Positions 36,611 through 46,680 of a stretch of DNA of 64,000 nucleotides are shown piece by piece. Origin of the DNA: Helicobacter sp. MIT 05-5293 (lineage in GTDB: Bacteria; Campylobacterota; Campylobacteria; Campylobacterales; Helicobacteraceae); the NCBI RefSeq assembly GCF_000765665.2, contig NZ_JROZ02000002.1, positions 248,001 through 312,000 of the forward strand, in the 5' to 3' direction. The position numbers and the translations under genes are program-made. Under the pieces are notes generated by a model. That model saw only the letters and a list, made by a program, of their open reading frames with translations, did no database searches and had not been told where the DNA came from. The first letter of the stretch is position 1. Each line of letters opens with the position of its first letter.

Positions 36611-37453
36611 ATGTTGTTTCGATTCCCTATAATTACCGCTTTTATGCTGTGTCTTTGCTCGGCACTTTATGCGGAAGTTGTCGCAGGCGTTGCCATACGC
36701 GTCAATGGACATGCTATCACGCTTTATGAAATCTCTAAACTCCAATCCCAAATGAATCTTTCAAGAGATGCGGCGATTGATTTGTTAATCAATGAGAGAT
36801 TAAAAGATGATGAGATTGAACGTTTTAAGATCAGTATCGATGAGTTTAAAATCGATGAAGAAATTGCATTGATTGCTTCGGAGAATAATCTTAGTAGAGA
36901 TGAGCTTATTGCTAAGGTTGCCAAAGAAGGTATGAGTTATCAAGAATATCGTAATGAGGTGAAAAAACAGCTACAAACAAAAGAACTTATGCAGAGGATT
37001 CTTGCGTCAAATATCAATATCACAAGCGAAGAAGAGCTTTTGTCCTATTACACACAGCACAAAAAAGATTTTTCAATCCCTCAACAAGTGCAGGCGATAA
37101 GATATTTTGCAGATTCTGATAGTCTTTTAGAGAAAGCAATCAAATCACCCAAGCAAAATGTGCAAGGTGTGCAGAAAATTGAAGAGACAATCAATCTTTC
37201 TTCGCTCAATCCGCAAATTATGCAGCTTTTTATTACGACACCTAAACATGAATTTACACCCGTGCTAACCACAGGTGGCAAAGGGTTTGTGAGTTTTTAT
37301 GTCAAAGAGCGTTTGGGAGAGCGTCTTTTGGATTTTGAAGAAGCAAAGGGCTATATTCACCAAAAATTGATGGCACAAAAGGAACAGACGATTTTAGAGG
37401 ATCATTTTAATAAGATTCGCTCCAGCGCAAAGATTGTTACATTAAGAGAATAG
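36611..37453 (+). CDS. Periplasmic SurA-like chaperone / peptidyl-prolyl isomerase
   Basis: This 280-aa exported protein has a signal peptide (about 1-21) and a SurA N-terminal chaperone domain with the sequence VAGVAIRVNGHAITLYEI. A poorly conserved parvulin-like segment follows (about 160-240), and the C-terminal helix returns to the chaperone core. It would guide outer-membrane proteins such as the barrels encoded in this window. It corresponds in order to H. pylori HP0659. AAAGGAAATT precedes the ATG. Confidence 0.82.
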   Translation: MLFRFPIITAFMLCLCSALYAEVVAGVAIRVNGHAITLYEISKLQSQMNLSRDAAIDLLINERLKDDEIERFKISIDEFKIDEEIALIASENNLSRDELIAKVAKEGMSYQEYRNEVKKQLQTKELMQRILASNINITSEEELLSYYTQHKKDFSIPQQVQAIRYFADSDSLLEKAIKSPKQNVQGVQKIEETINLSSLNPQIMQLFITTPKHEFTPVLTTGGKGFVSFYVKERLGERLLDFEEAKGYIHQKLMAQKEQTILEDHFNKIRSSAKIVTLRE

Positions 37454-37460
37454 AGTTTTT

Positions 37461-38576
37461 ATGCCCTATACAGACCCGCTTTTTGGTATCGTTATATTTA
37501 TTGCTATTATAGCCGCAGTGGCTTTTATTGATTTTTCACGCAATCGTTATCGTAACAAAAAGAAAGAAGAATCATTCAAGAATCTGACAAAATCCTATGA
37601 TGTCATGGGGCATGCAGATGGTGTCAAGGAGTTTCTTAAGCTTTCAGAGAATCCTTTGCCGACTTTGGAATTTATCGCACATTCTTATATCCAGAGTGGT
37701 AATGCTCAAGAGGCGATTAAGATTTATTTGGGTATTTTGGATTCACTACAGAATCCTAAAGATAAAATTGAGATTCTGCAATCTTTGGGCATTGCGTATT
37801 ATATGGCGGGTTTTTTGCAGCGGGCAAAGGATATTTTTTTAGAGATTCTGAAAAATTACCCACGCAACCCGCAAGTTTTAATGCACTTATTAAAAACTTA
37901 TGAGCATTTGAGCGAATACAAAAACGCTATTGATGCGCTAGAATGTATTGAGGAGATTTATGATGTGCAAAAAGCTTCAGATTTTTCGCGTTCATCATTT
38001 ACCTTTGCGCCTTTGAGTGTCAGCGAACAGAAACGATTTGAAAATATGCTTTTGTTGAATAAATTTTACCTTTCTACGCTTTTGTTGATAAACGACCATA
38101 CTCTGCCTTTCTCAAGCAAGATTCAAAGTCTGAATGACATCAAAGCCAAGCAACCTAAGTTGGCAAAAATTATTTTAACTTATTTTAAAAGTGTCAGTCA
38201 TACGCTTTTTTGGGAGCAAGCCAATGCTTTAAGTCAAGATCAAGTCAATAATATGATTGATATTTTATGGGATTTTGAGCGCAAAGATGTTCCACTTGAG
38301 CGCATCACAAATCCACAGATTCTCGATGTGTATCGTGCTAAAGGTTGGATTTATGATGAAAAAGCATGCGAAATGTTTGAGCTTGATAATATGAGAATCT
38401 TGCAACGTTATTGTAAGTTTCAAACAACATTAAACTTTGAATATCGTTGCCACAGCTGCAATAATATTTTTCCCTTTGAGAATCCTCGATGCCCTCATTG
38501 CGGTGAATTACTTTGCAATGATTTGATTTGTAAAATCCAAAAGGTTGATTATGAAACAAGTTACTCTTTATTGTGA
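37461..38576 (+). CDS. TPR protein with zinc-ribbon C-terminus (LapB/YciM-like)
   Basis: This 371-aa protein has one N-terminal membrane helix (about 7-23), a series of TPR helices (about 45-160) and a C-terminal rubredoxin-like zinc ribbon: CHSCNNIF...CPHCGELLC. This is the LapB/YciM layout, which in E. coli controls LPS synthesis by directing FtsH to LpxC. Whether that role holds in Helicobacter is not known. It overlaps rnhA by 26 bases. Confidence 0.8.
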   Translation: MPYTDPLFGIVIFIAIIAAVAFIDFSRNRYRNKKKEESFKNLTKSYDVMGHADGVKEFLKLSENPLPTLEFIAHSYIQSGNAQEAIKIYLGILDSLQNPKDKIEILQSLGIAYYMAGFLQRAKDIFLEILKNYPRNPQVLMHLLKTYEHLSEYKNAIDALECIEEIYDVQKASDFSRSSFTFAPLSVSEQKRFENMLLLNKFYLSTLLLINDHTLPFSSKIQSLNDIKAKQPKLAKIILTYFKSVSHTLFWEQANALSQDQVNNMIDILWDFERKDVPLERITNPQILDVYRAKGWIYDEKACEMFELDNMRILQRYCKFQTTLNFEYRCHSCNNIFPFENPRCPHCGELLCNDLICKIQKVDYETSYSLL

Positions 38577-38979
38577 TGGCTCTTCTTTGGGTAATCCCGG
38601 ACCGGGCGGTTGGTGCGGGATTCTATCTTTTAGAGAACATCAAAAGATTCTCTGTGGGGGAGAATCACATACGACTAATAATCGTATGGAACTTCTTGCG
38701 GTGATAGAATCTCTCAAGATACTTAAAGAGCCTTGTCAAGTGATGCTTTATAGTGATTCTAAATATGTTTGCGAGGGCATCAATCAATGGCTTGTAAATT
38801 GGATAAAAAAGGATTTTAAGAATGTCAAGAATCCTGATTTGTGGCGTCATTATTGTGATTGTAGCAAGTCTCATCAAGTCATCGCACATTGGGTAAAAGG
38901 GCATGCGGGTAATGCACAAAATGAGCTGTGCGACAAACTCGCTAGAGAACAAGCTTATCGTTATGCACAAGGAATATGA
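38551..38979 (+). CDS. rnhA: Ribonuclease HI
   Basis: This 142-aa enzyme degrades RNA in RNA-DNA hybrids. The acidic residues sit in [15 protein letters not shown], the [13 protein letters not shown] helix and [14 protein letters not shown], and the last catalytic segment is [14 protein letters not shown]. The ATG at 38551 lies in the 3' end of the upstream TPR gene. The stop overlaps the rnc start (ATGA). Confidence 0.95.
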   Translation: MKQVTLYCDGSSLGNPGPGGWCGILSFREHQKILCGGESHTTNNRMELLAVIESLKILKEPCQVMLYSDSKYVCEGINQWLVNWIKKDFKNVKNPDLWRHYCDCSKSHQVIAHWVKGHAGNAQNELCDKLAREQAYRYAQGI

Positions 38980-39665
38980 TTATGTCTAATACTTCAATTA
39001 CTGCATTAGAATCTGCTTTACAATATAAATTTCAGAATCATCAGTTGTTAATCGAAGCTCTCACACATAGGAGTTGTAAAAAGTCTTATAATAATGAGCG
39101 TCTTGAATTTTTAGGAGATGCGGTTTTGGATTTACTTGTGGGCGAATATTTATTTAAAAAATTTCCTCTTGCACAAGAAGGAGAGCTTTCAAAACTCCGC
39201 GCGTGTATCGTGAATGAAAAAGGGTTTATGAAAATTGCCCAATCAATTGATTTGGGGGATCATATTTTGATTTCTCAAAGTGAAGAAAATAATAAAGGGC
39301 GTCATAAAGCATCGATTCTCTCCAATGCGTTTGAAGCGTTGATAGGCGCGATTTATTTAGAATCTCATCTGCAATGTGTCCAAAAAATCGTCAATCGTCT
39401 TTTAGAGATGAATTACGCGCGTATTGATTTAGATTCTTTATTTATGGATTATAAAACTGCTTTGCAAGAAATCACTCAAGCGCGTTTTGGGCAAATCCCC
39501 GTTTATACTCTTATCGCAGAAAGCGGTCCTGATCATAAGAAAAGTTTTGAAATCTCTCTTAGTATTGATGGCAAAATATATGCTCAAGCAAAGGGAAATT
39601 CTAAGAAGGACGCTCAACAAAAATGTGCAAAAATTGCCCTTGAACAATTAGAAAGGAATTTGTAA
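38976..39665 (+). CDS. rnc: Ribonuclease III
   Basis: This 229-aa enzyme cleaves double-stranded RNA, including rRNA precursors. The RNase III signature [20 protein letters not shown] is at about residues 38-57, and a C-terminal dsRNA-binding domain starts near 155 and ends with [19 protein letters not shown]. The ATG at 38976 overlaps the rnhA stop; an ATG at 38982 is better spaced from AAGGA. Confidence 0.95.
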   Translation: MIMSNTSITALESALQYKFQNHQLLIEALTHRSCKKSYNNERLEFLGDAVLDLLVGEYLFKKFPLAQEGELSKLRACIVNEKGFMKIAQSIDLGDHILISQSEENNKGRHKASILSNAFEALIGAIYLESHLQCVQKIVNRLLEMNYARIDLDSLFMDYKTALQEITQARFGQIPVYTLIAESGPDHKKSFEISLSIDGKIYAQAKGNSKKDAQQKCAKIALEQLERNL

Positions 39666-40745
39666 ATGAATACTTTTGGTCAAAGATTGCGTGTTACGAC
39701 TTTTGGAGAATCTCACGGCGCAGGCATTGGCTGTGTGATTGATGGAATGCCTGCAGGTTTGGAGATTGATACAGCATTTTTAGATTCAATGATGCAGCGT
39801 AGATCGCCCGGACGCAATGCTTTTAGCACACAACGCAAAGAATCTGATAAAGTTGAGATTCTAAGTGGTGTCTTTGAAGGGCAAAGCACAGGCGCATCAA
39901 TTGCACTTTGGGTGCAGAATACAGCTCAAAAAAGTCGTGATTATGATAATATCAAAGACATTTTTCGTCCCGGACATGCGGATTTTACATATTTTTACAA
40001 ATATGGTATTAGGGATTATCGCGGCGGTGGGCGTAGTTCGGCTCGAGAAAGTGCAGCAAGAGTCGCCGCAGGAGCAATAGCTCAAATGTTATTGCGAGAG
40101 TTTGGTATTGTGGTCAAGAGCGGTATCAGCGCGATTGGCGATATAGAAGCAAACGAGTATGATTTTGCATTTGCATCGCAGAGTGAGATTTACGCACTTG
40201 ATCACCAAGTCGAAGAGACACAAAAAGCATTGATTCACAAAGTCAGAAATCAGCACGATAGTATCGGTGGGGTAGCAATAGTCTGCGCAGAGCATTTGCC
40301 TATCGGTTTAGGAGAGCCTTTGTATCATAAGCTTGATGGTGCATTGGCTGAATCTCTTATGGGGCTTAATGCGGTGAAAGCAGTAGAGATTGGTGATGGA
40401 ATCTTAGCAAGTAAAGCTTTAGGCTCTCAAAACAATGATCAAATGAATTGTAGCGGTTTTAAGAGTAATCACAGCGGAGGAATCTTAGGGGGGATTAGCA
40501 ATGGTGAGCCTTTAATGATTAAAGTGCATTTTAAACCTACACCGAGTATCTTTCTTCCTCAAGAGACACTTGATATTCATCAACAAGAAAAGATTTGTCA
40601 TATCAAAGGACGACATGATCCATGTGTTGCTATACGAGGCAGTGTCGTAGCAGAAGCAATGGTATCTCTTGTGCTTGCGGATATGCTTTTGTTGAATATG
40701 ACTTCAAAACTTTCGCATTTGAAAAAAATTTATCCGTGTTTATAG
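39666..40745 (+). CDS. aroC: Chorismate synthase
   Basis: This 359-aa enzyme makes chorismate from EPSP, the last shared step of aromatic synthesis. The family motifs are [18 protein letters not shown] at the N-terminus, [30 protein letters not shown] and [11 protein letters not shown]. The ATG follows the rnc stop by no more than a base, with AAAGGAA upstream inside rnc. Confidence 0.97.
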   Translation: MNTFGQRLRVTTFGESHGAGIGCVIDGMPAGLEIDTAFLDSMMQRRSPGRNAFSTQRKESDKVEILSGVFEGQSTGASIALWVQNTAQKSRDYDNIKDIFRPGHADFTYFYKYGIRDYRGGGRSSARESAARVAAGAIAQMLLREFGIVVKSGISAIGDIEANEYDFAFASQSEIYALDHQVEETQKALIHKVRNQHDSIGGVAIVCAEHLPIGLGEPLYHKLDGALAESLMGLNAVKAVEIGDGILASKALGSQNNDQMNCSGFKSNHSGGILGGISNGEPLMIKVHFKPTPSIFLPQETLDIHQQEKICHIKGRHDPCVAIRGSVVAEAMVSLVLADMLLLNMTSKLSHLKKIYPCL

Positions 40746-40811
40746 CTCTTTTAAAGCAAGAAGATAATATAATCAAGCCTACGATTGGCTATTTTTTAGA
40801 ATGGAGAGATA

Positions 40812-42158
40812 ATGCTAACGCTCAAAACTGCTTTAAATATGCACGAAGACGAACTTAAAGAAGTCAAACAAGATATTTTAAAACGCGTTAAAGATCATAT
40901 TGAATTAAATGCCTATATTGGTGAAATTAACGCAAGTGATGCAAAAGGTGTGCCTATTCTTATTAAGGATAATATCAATGTAAAAGGCTGGGAGATTACT
41001 TGTGCGAGTAAGATTCTCAAAGGATATGTATCGCCTTATAATGCGAGTGTGATCAATAAACTTCATCAAAATAAAATGTGTGGGTTTGGACGCGCTAATA
41101 TGGACGAATTTGCAATGGGAAGCACGACTGAATCAAGCTGTTATGGTCGCACAAAGAATCCTAGAGATACTTCTCGTGTCCCCGGTGGCAGTAGCGGTGG
41201 CAGTGCGGCAGCAGTAGCCGGAGGATTGGCAATCGCTTCATTAGGAAGTGATACAGGAGGATCAATACGACAACCTGCAGGATTTTGTGGTTGTGTGGGA
41301 TTAAAGCCAAGCTATGGGAGAGTTAGTCGTTATGGGCTTGTGGCTTATAGTTCGAGTTTAGACCAGATTGGACCTATTACACAAAATGTCGAAGATGCTA
41401 GTATTCTTCTTGATGCGATTAGCGGGTATGATCCTTTAGATTCTACAAGTGTAAATATGCCTTCTTGTAATACTTTTAAGAATCTTGATTCAAACGCACG
41501 ATACAGAATCGCTGTGCTTGAGGATTTTCTCAAAGATGCAACACCGCAAGTGCAAGATGCGTATTATAAAACGATTAAGATTCTCGAAGAAATGGGACAC
41601 ACAATCGTTGAGAAATCAATGATTGATACGACTTATCATATTTCAGCCTATTATATTATCTGCACTGCTGAAGCAAGCTCGAATCTTGCACGATTTGATG
41701 GTGTGCGTTATGGCACAAGGGCTAAGGCTGAAAATCTTAAGGATTTATACCTTAATACGCGTAGTCAATATTTTGGCGAGGAAGTCAAACGCCGTATTTT
41801 ACTAGGGAGCTTTGTATTAAGTAGCGGCTATTACGATGCTTTCTATCTTAAGGCACAAAAATTAAGATCATTGATTTGCGCTCAATACGAGACGATTTTT
41901 AATGAGTGTGATGCTATACTTTTGCCCGTTGCCCCTAGTGTCGCCCCAAAATTTGGATCAAGCCAAACCCCTCTTGAAATGTATTTGAGTGATATTTACA
42001 CCATTGGTGTTAATCTCGCTGGTTTGCCTGCGATATGTTTGCCTGTTGATAAAGATGAAGAGGGATTGCCTATCGGAATGCAAGTCATAGGAGGAAGGTT
42101 TCAAGAACAGACGATTCTCAATACTGCCTATGGACTTGAAAAAGAACTTGGAAATTAA
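40812..42158 (+). CDS. gatA: Aspartyl/glutamyl-tRNA amidotransferase subunit A
   Basis: This 448-aa amidase subunit converts Glu-tRNA-Gln and Asp-tRNA-Asn to the amides together with GatB and GatC, which are not in the window. The catalytic triad is visible as Lys52 (ILIKDNI), Ser127 in PGGSSGGS and Ser151 in SDTGGS. Helicobacter lacks GlnRS and AsnRS or uses non-canonical GluRS, so GatCAB is essential. Confidence 0.96.
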   Translation: MLTLKTALNMHEDELKEVKQDILKRVKDHIELNAYIGEINASDAKGVPILIKDNINVKGWEITCASKILKGYVSPYNASVINKLHQNKMCGFGRANMDEFAMGSTTESSCYGRTKNPRDTSRVPGGSSGGSAAAVAGGLAIASLGSDTGGSIRQPAGFCGCVGLKPSYGRVSRYGLVAYSSSLDQIGPITQNVEDASILLDAISGYDPLDSTSVNMPSCNTFKNLDSNARYRIAVLEDFLKDATPQVQDAYYKTIKILEEMGHTIVEKSMIDTTYHISAYYIICTAEASSNLARFDGVRYGTRAKAENLKDLYLNTRSQYFGEEVKRRILLGSFVLSSGYYDAFYLKAQKLRSLICAQYETIFNECDAILLPVAPSVAPKFGSSQTPLEMYLSDIYTIGVNLAGLPAICLPVDKDEEGLPIGMQVIGGRFQEQTILNTAYGLEKELGN

Positions 42159-42169
42159 AGGAAAATTTG

Positions 42170-43615
42170 ATGAAAATCTTACAAAAAGCACTTACTTTTG
42201 AGGATGTTTTACTTGTGCCTGCTTACTCGGAGGTCCTTCCTCAAAATGTAGATGTTAAAACAAAACTTACCAAAACGTTAGAAATTAATATCCCTTTTCT
42301 TAGTGCAGCTATGGACACGGTAACAGAATACCGCACAGCAATTGCGTTAGCTCGATTAGGAGGCATAGGGATCATTCACAAAAATATGGATATTGCTTCA
42401 CAAGTCGAGCAAGTTAAACGAGTGAAGAAAAGTGAAAGCGGTGTGATTATTGACCCTATTTATATTCACGCTCATAGCACACTTGAGGAAGCAAAGGCTA
42501 TCACAGCTAATTATAAGATTTCGGGTGTGCCTGTTGTCGATGAGTATGGAAAGCTTGTGGGGATATTGACTAATCGTGATGTGCGTTTTGAGAATGATTT
42601 AACAAGACGCGTGGGTGATTTGATGACAAAAGATTCTCTTGTTACAGCAAAAGAAGGGACGACTTTAGAAGAAGCGCGTGAGATTATGCACCATCATCGC
42701 ATCGAAAAATTACCTATTGTTGATGAGCATTATACGCTTAAGGGGCTTATCACAATTAAGGATATTCAAAAATGTATCGAATATCCCCATTCTAGCAAAG
42801 ACAATTTTGGACGCTTAAAAGTAGGCGGTGCTATTGGTGTGTTTCAATTTGATCGTGCAGAAGCACTTGTAGATGCGGGTGTAGATGTGCTTGTATTAGA
42901 TTCTGCACATGGGCATTCTCTCAATGTTATCAAAACGCTTGAGCAAATTAAATCTAAGCTTGCAATTGATGTGATTGTGGGCAATGTCGTAACTGCTCAA
43001 GCAACTCAAGATTTAATCAATGCAGGTGCAGATGCGGTTAAGGTAGGTATCGGACCGGGGAGTATCTGCACAACGCGTATCGTTACAGGTGTAGGAATGC
43101 CTCAAATTTCTGCGATTGATGGGTGCGCACAAGTCGCACAAAAACACAATGTGCCTATTATTGCCGATGGAGGGATTAAATATTCGGGTGATATTACTAA
43201 AGCTTTAGCTGCAGGGGCTTCATCTGTTATGGTAGGAAGTTTGCTCGCAGGAACAGAAGAATCTCCGGGCGATTTGATTATCTATCAAGGTAGGCAATAC
43301 AAAAGTTATAGGGGTATGGGCAGTATTGGGGCGATGAGTAGAGGTAGTGCTGATCGTTATTTTCAAGAAGGAACAGCACAAGAAAAATTTGTCCCCGAAG
43401 GCGTGGAAGGTCGTGTCCCTTATCGTGGCAAAGTGGGGGATATTATTTATCAGCTTGTTGGCGGTCTTCGATCAGCAATGGGATATTTGGGGAGTAAAGA
43501 CATACCTGATCTTTGGGAGAGGGCAAATTTTGTCGAAATCAGTTCAGCAGGTCTAAGAGAATCTCACACTCACGATGTGGATATTATTAAAGAAGCTCCC
43601 AATTATCATGGTTAA
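42170..43615 (+). CDS. guaB: IMP dehydrogenase
   Basis: This 481-aa enzyme oxidises IMP to XMP in guanine nucleotide synthesis. It has the N-terminal [17 protein letters not shown], a pair of CBS domains inserted at about residues 90-205, and the active-site loop GPGSICTTR (catalytic Cys about 302). The ATG at 42170 has AAAGGA 7 bases upstream; a TTG one codon earlier is less likely. Confidence 0.97.
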   Translation: MKILQKALTFEDVLLVPAYSEVLPQNVDVKTKLTKTLEINIPFLSAAMDTVTEYRTAIALARLGGIGIIHKNMDIASQVEQVKRVKKSESGVIIDPIYIHAHSTLEEAKAITANYKISGVPVVDEYGKLVGILTNRDVRFENDLTRRVGDLMTKDSLVTAKEGTTLEEAREIMHHHRIEKLPIVDEHYTLKGLITIKDIQKCIEYPHSSKDNFGRLKVGGAIGVFQFDRAEALVDAGVDVLVLDSAHGHSLNVIKTLEQIKSKLAIDVIVGNVVTAQATQDLINAGADAVKVGIGPGSICTTRIVTGVGMPQISAIDGCAQVAQKHNVPIIADGGIKYSGDITKALAAGASSVMVGSLLAGTEESPGDLIIYQGRQYKSYRGMGSIGAMSRGSADRYFQEGTAQEKFVPEGVEGRVPYRGKVGDIIYQLVGGLRSAMGYLGSKDIPDLWERANFVEISSAGLRESHTHDVDIIKEAPNYHG

Positions 43616-43625
43616 GGAGTAATCA

Positions 43626-43862
43626 ATGGCAGATTCTCATATTCATACTGATATAGAAGAGAGCGATAATAAAGAAGAGAATTTCGAAGAAATGGTTGAG
43701 TTTGCTAAAAAAGTTTTAGGCAAACTCTCTTCCCAAGAGATCACCCTTAAAGAATCACTTCAACTTTATGAGCAAGGTATGGAAAGCTTGAAGAAAGCCC
43801 AAAGCCTCCTTGAAGATGCAAAAATCAAATATCAAGAGTTTCAAGAATCTAAAGAAGATTGA
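43626..43862 (+). CDS. xseB: Exodeoxyribonuclease VII small subunit
   Basis: This 78-aa helical protein has the XseB pattern FEEMVEFAKKVLGKLSSQEITLKESLQLYEQGMESL and an acidic tail. It assembles with XseA (not in the window) to degrade single-stranded DNA. It starts 10 bases after guaB, with AAGGAG upstream, and ends just before fliR. Confidence 0.9.
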   Translation: MADSHIHTDIEESDNKEENFEEMVEFAKKVLGKLSSQEITLKESLQLYEQGMESLKKAQSLLEDAKIKYQEFQESKED

Positions 43863-43867
43863 TATTT

Positions 43868-44641
43868 ATGGAGCTTGTCGCTTACCTCACTCAACCCAAT
43901 AATGTCGCTGTTTTTTTGTTATTAATGGCGCGTTTTTCGGGAGTATTTGCATTTTTTCCTTTTTTTGATAATCAACTTATCAGTGTCAATATTCGTGCGG
44001 CAATGGTGTTTTTTATGACTGTGGCATTTTTCCCTTTAGCTATTGAACCATTGCCTGATATGAGTATGGTTGAGTTTTTGATTGCTGGGCTTTTTGAAGT
44101 GATGCTTGGATTCTTAGCATCAATTTGTTTGCAAATTGTTTTTGCGATGTTGAGTTTTGGTGGTGAGATTGTGAGCTTTGCAATGGGCTTAACTATGGCA
44201 AGTGCTTATGATCCTGTAAGCGGCACACAAAAACCTATTGTCGCACAGCTTATAGCGATTTTAGCCTTACTAATTGCCTTGAGTTTGGATTTTCATCATA
44301 CAATTTTTATGATTGTTTCACACAGCATTCAAGCGACACCTTTAGGGAGTTTTATTTTTGAACCCAAGAGTGTAGAATATTTTGTAAAAGCTTTTGGCAA
44401 TATTTTTGCTGTGGGATTCTCAATGGCTTTTCCTATTTTGGCAATCATTCTACTTTCAGATGTCATTTTTGGTATGATTATGAAAACGCACCCTCAATTT
44501 AATCTCCTTGCCATTGGATTTCCTGTAAAAATTGCTATTGCATTTATCGTATTGATTCTGACAATTCCAGCGATTATGCTTACTTTTAAACGCGAATTGC
44601 GAGAAGCATTTATCGCTGTGGGTAAATTATTTATTCATTAG
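43868..44641 (+). CDS. fliR: Flagellar biosynthesis protein FliR
   Basis: This 257-aa protein of the flagellar type III export gate has about six membrane helices. FliR-like segments are MARFSGVFAFFPFFDNQLISVNIRAAM and FGGEIVSFAMGLTMASAYDP. With FliP and FliQ it forms the export channel; fliP is 1.1 kb away on the other strand. The ATG at 43868 is preferred over a TTG at 43859 that overlaps xseB. Confidence 0.95.
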   Translation: MELVAYLTQPNNVAVFLLLMARFSGVFAFFPFFDNQLISVNIRAAMVFFMTVAFFPLAIEPLPDMSMVEFLIAGLFEVMLGFLASICLQIVFAMLSFGGEIVSFAMGLTMASAYDPVSGTQKPIVAQLIAILALLIALSLDFHHTIFMIVSHSIQATPLGSFIFEPKSVEYFVKAFGNIFAVGFSMAFPILAIILLSDVIFGMIMKTHPQFNLLAIGFPVKIAIAFIVLILTIPAIMLTFKRELREAFIAVGKLFIH

Positions 44642-44644
44642 ATT

Positions 44645-45796
44645 CTATTTATGTTCAAGAATCAACACACATTCTTGATGATGCGTGTAGGGGAATTGAT
44701 CAAAAACGCCAAAATGTTTAATAAAATGGCTTTGTGAGAGGACTTGCATATCTTTTAAAAGTGTGGTAGGGTTGCATGAGACATAGATGATATGCGAAAA
44801 AGTCGCTAAGAAGTGCAAGATATTTATATCATTCACACCGCTTCTTGGGGGATCAATAAGGACACATTGGAGATTGAATTGATCTAAATCAATCGTGCGA
44901 AGGCGGAAAAATGTTCTTTGTCGATTCAGAGCTTGAATGCTTTCATAAGCGTTAAGGCGAATAGGTGTGATGTTGGTAATATGATTGAGAGACATATTTT
45001 CCTCAAGAAGCTTGATGGCTGATTTGACTACTTCAGTCGCAAGGATACTTCTAAATTCCTTTGCAAGAGCGATACTGAAATTTCCACTTCCGCTGTAAAG
45101 CTCAAGCAAATCATTTCTTTGCTGCGGCAAGTGGGATTTGATAAATTCAAGCATTTTAATAATGATAAAAGGATTGGGTTGGGAAAAACGCGATTCTTCT
45201 TTAAGATAGTGATATGTTTGTGGGTTTGTTGTATGAGCAAAAAGCGTCAATTCTTCCTGAATGGTCGAGCTTGAAAGGATAACCTTTTGATTCTTACTGC
45301 GCCCGATAATGTGTATTTTATGCGAAAAATGGCTGTTGAGATAGCTTTGTAAATCTTGTGCTGCTGCAATCCATTGAGAATCTAGCTGTTTATGATAAAT
45401 CAATGTAATAATGCTTTCTCCTCGTAAAGAGCCTAGAAAATTACACGCATAAAGCTTGTGTGTGAGTATAGGTGAGCGAAGAGAGGGCAGAAGAAGAGAC
45501 ATTAAAGATTGGAGTGAATCAAGAAGAATCGGACAAGTTTCAATAGGTGTGCGATCGTTTGCTCCGTATCGATTCATTGCAAAGGCTAAAGGAGTGTTTG
45601 GAGTATGTCGGTCAAAGCGAAATTCTGCCCTTGCTCTAAAGGATTGTGTTGGAGAGGCAAAGGCTTCAATATATGAGGGGTCAATGAGATTCTGAAACAT
45701 TTCCCGCACGAGAGTTTGCTTTTGCGTGAATTGCCCCTCATATCCTAATGCGTGATAAGCACAGCCTCCACAAATCCCAAAATGCTTACAATTCAT
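44645..45796 (-). CDS. RNA m5U methyltransferase, TrmA/RlmD family
   Basis: This 383-aa SAM-dependent RNA methyltransferase has an N-terminal C-x5-C-x2-C motif (CKHFGICGGC), which in RlmD-type enzymes holds a [4Fe-4S] cluster. SAM motifs are LLELYSGSGNFSIALA and LIDPPRSGV, and the catalytic Cys lies in YVSCNPTTL. Both TrmA (tRNA U54) and RlmD (23S rRNA) activities are possible. There is no TRAM domain. It lies 5 bases downstream of fliP on the same strand. Confidence 0.85.
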   Translation of the reverse strand: MNCKHFGICGGCAYHALGYEGQFTQKQTLVREMFQNLIDPSYIEAFASPTQSFRARAEFRFDRHTPNTPLAFAMNRYGANDRTPIETCPILLDSLQSLMSLLLPSLRSPILTHKLYACNFLGSLRGESIITLIYHKQLDSQWIAAAQDLQSYLNSHFSHKIHIIGRSKNQKVILSSSTIQEELTLFAHTTNPQTYHYLKEESRFSQPNPFIIIKMLEFIKSHLPQQRNDLLELYSGSGNFSIALAKEFRSILATEVVKSAIKLLEENMSLNHITNITPIRLNAYESIQALNRQRTFFRLRTIDLDQFNLQCVLIDPPRSGVNDINILHFLATFSHIIYVSCNPTTLLKDMQVLSQSHFIKHFGVFDQFPYTHHQECVLILEHK

Positions 45797-45801
45797 AAAA
45801 G

Positions 45802-46587
45802 CTATTTAAAGCCTTGAACAAGATTGCCTATGAGGAGATTCCAACCATCAACTAGCACAAAGACAAGAATCTTGAAAGGGAGTGAAATCATTACGGGCGG
45901 TAGCATCATCATACCCATTGCCATTAATACAGAGCTAATTACCATATCAATCACCAAGAATGGTAGATATAACAAGAATCCAATCCAAAATGCAGTCTTT
46001 AGTTCGCTAATCATAAAGGCGGGAAGAAGAACCGTGAGAGGCACATCATCTACGCTTTTTGGATTCTCAAGATGGCGGATTCTAAAAAAGAGTGCCAAAT
46101 CCTTTTCGCGTGTGTTTTTAATCATAAAGTCTTTAAAAGGCACAATTGCACGGCTAAATGCTTCATCATAGGAGATTTCTTTTTCCATATAGGGTTTGAT
46201 ACCTACCTCATGGCTTTTGGTCGCCACAGGCTCCATAATAAAGAATGTGAGAATCAAGGCAAGGCTCACGAGAATCTGTGTAGGTGGGGATTGTTGTGTG
46301 CCTAGAGCAGTGCGCAAGAACGCAAAGACAATGATAATGCGTATAAAACTTGTCATAACAAGAACAAGCGAGGGTGCAATGACTAAAATCGTAATGATAA
46401 GAACAATGTTGAGAGTTGCGACAAGTTCAGCTGGCTCTTGGGGCGCACTCAAAGATAAATCAACCGTGGGCAAAACGGGATTATTGGGGAGTGAGGGCAC
46501 AGAAGTCGTAGAGGGAGTGATAGGGTCAATAGCATAGATATTTGTAATAAAAAAACAAAACAATAAAAGTAGCCCTATTTTTTTCAA
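45802..46587 (-). CDS. fliP: Flagellar biosynthesis protein FliP
   Basis: This 261-aa export-gate protein has a signal peptide (about 1-19) and about four membrane helices, with the family stretches LRTALGTQQSPPTQILVSLALILTFFIMEPV and LLPAFMISELKTAFWIGFLLYLPFLVID. The start is a TTG with GGGGTGA upstream. It pairs functionally with FliR, and is divergent from glmU, as in H. pylori. Confidence 0.95.
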   Translation of the reverse strand: MKKIGLLLLFCFFITNIYAIDPITPSTTSVPSLPNNPVLPTVDLSLSAPQEPAELVATLNIVLIITILVIAPSLVLVMTSFIRIIIVFAFLRTALGTQQSPPTQILVSLALILTFFIMEPVATKSHEVGIKPYMEKEISYDEAFSRAIVPFKDFMIKNTREKDLALFFRIRHLENPKSVDDVPLTVLLPAFMISELKTAFWIGFLLYLPFLVIDMVISSVLMAMGMMMLPPVMISLPFKILVFVLVDGWNLLIGNLVQGFK

Positions 46588-46680
46588 AAATCACCCCAAA
46601 ATCAAATTTCAAGGCATCATTATAGAATTTAGTGTGTTAAAATTACATAAATTTAAATATATTTTAAAGAGTAGAGAAAG

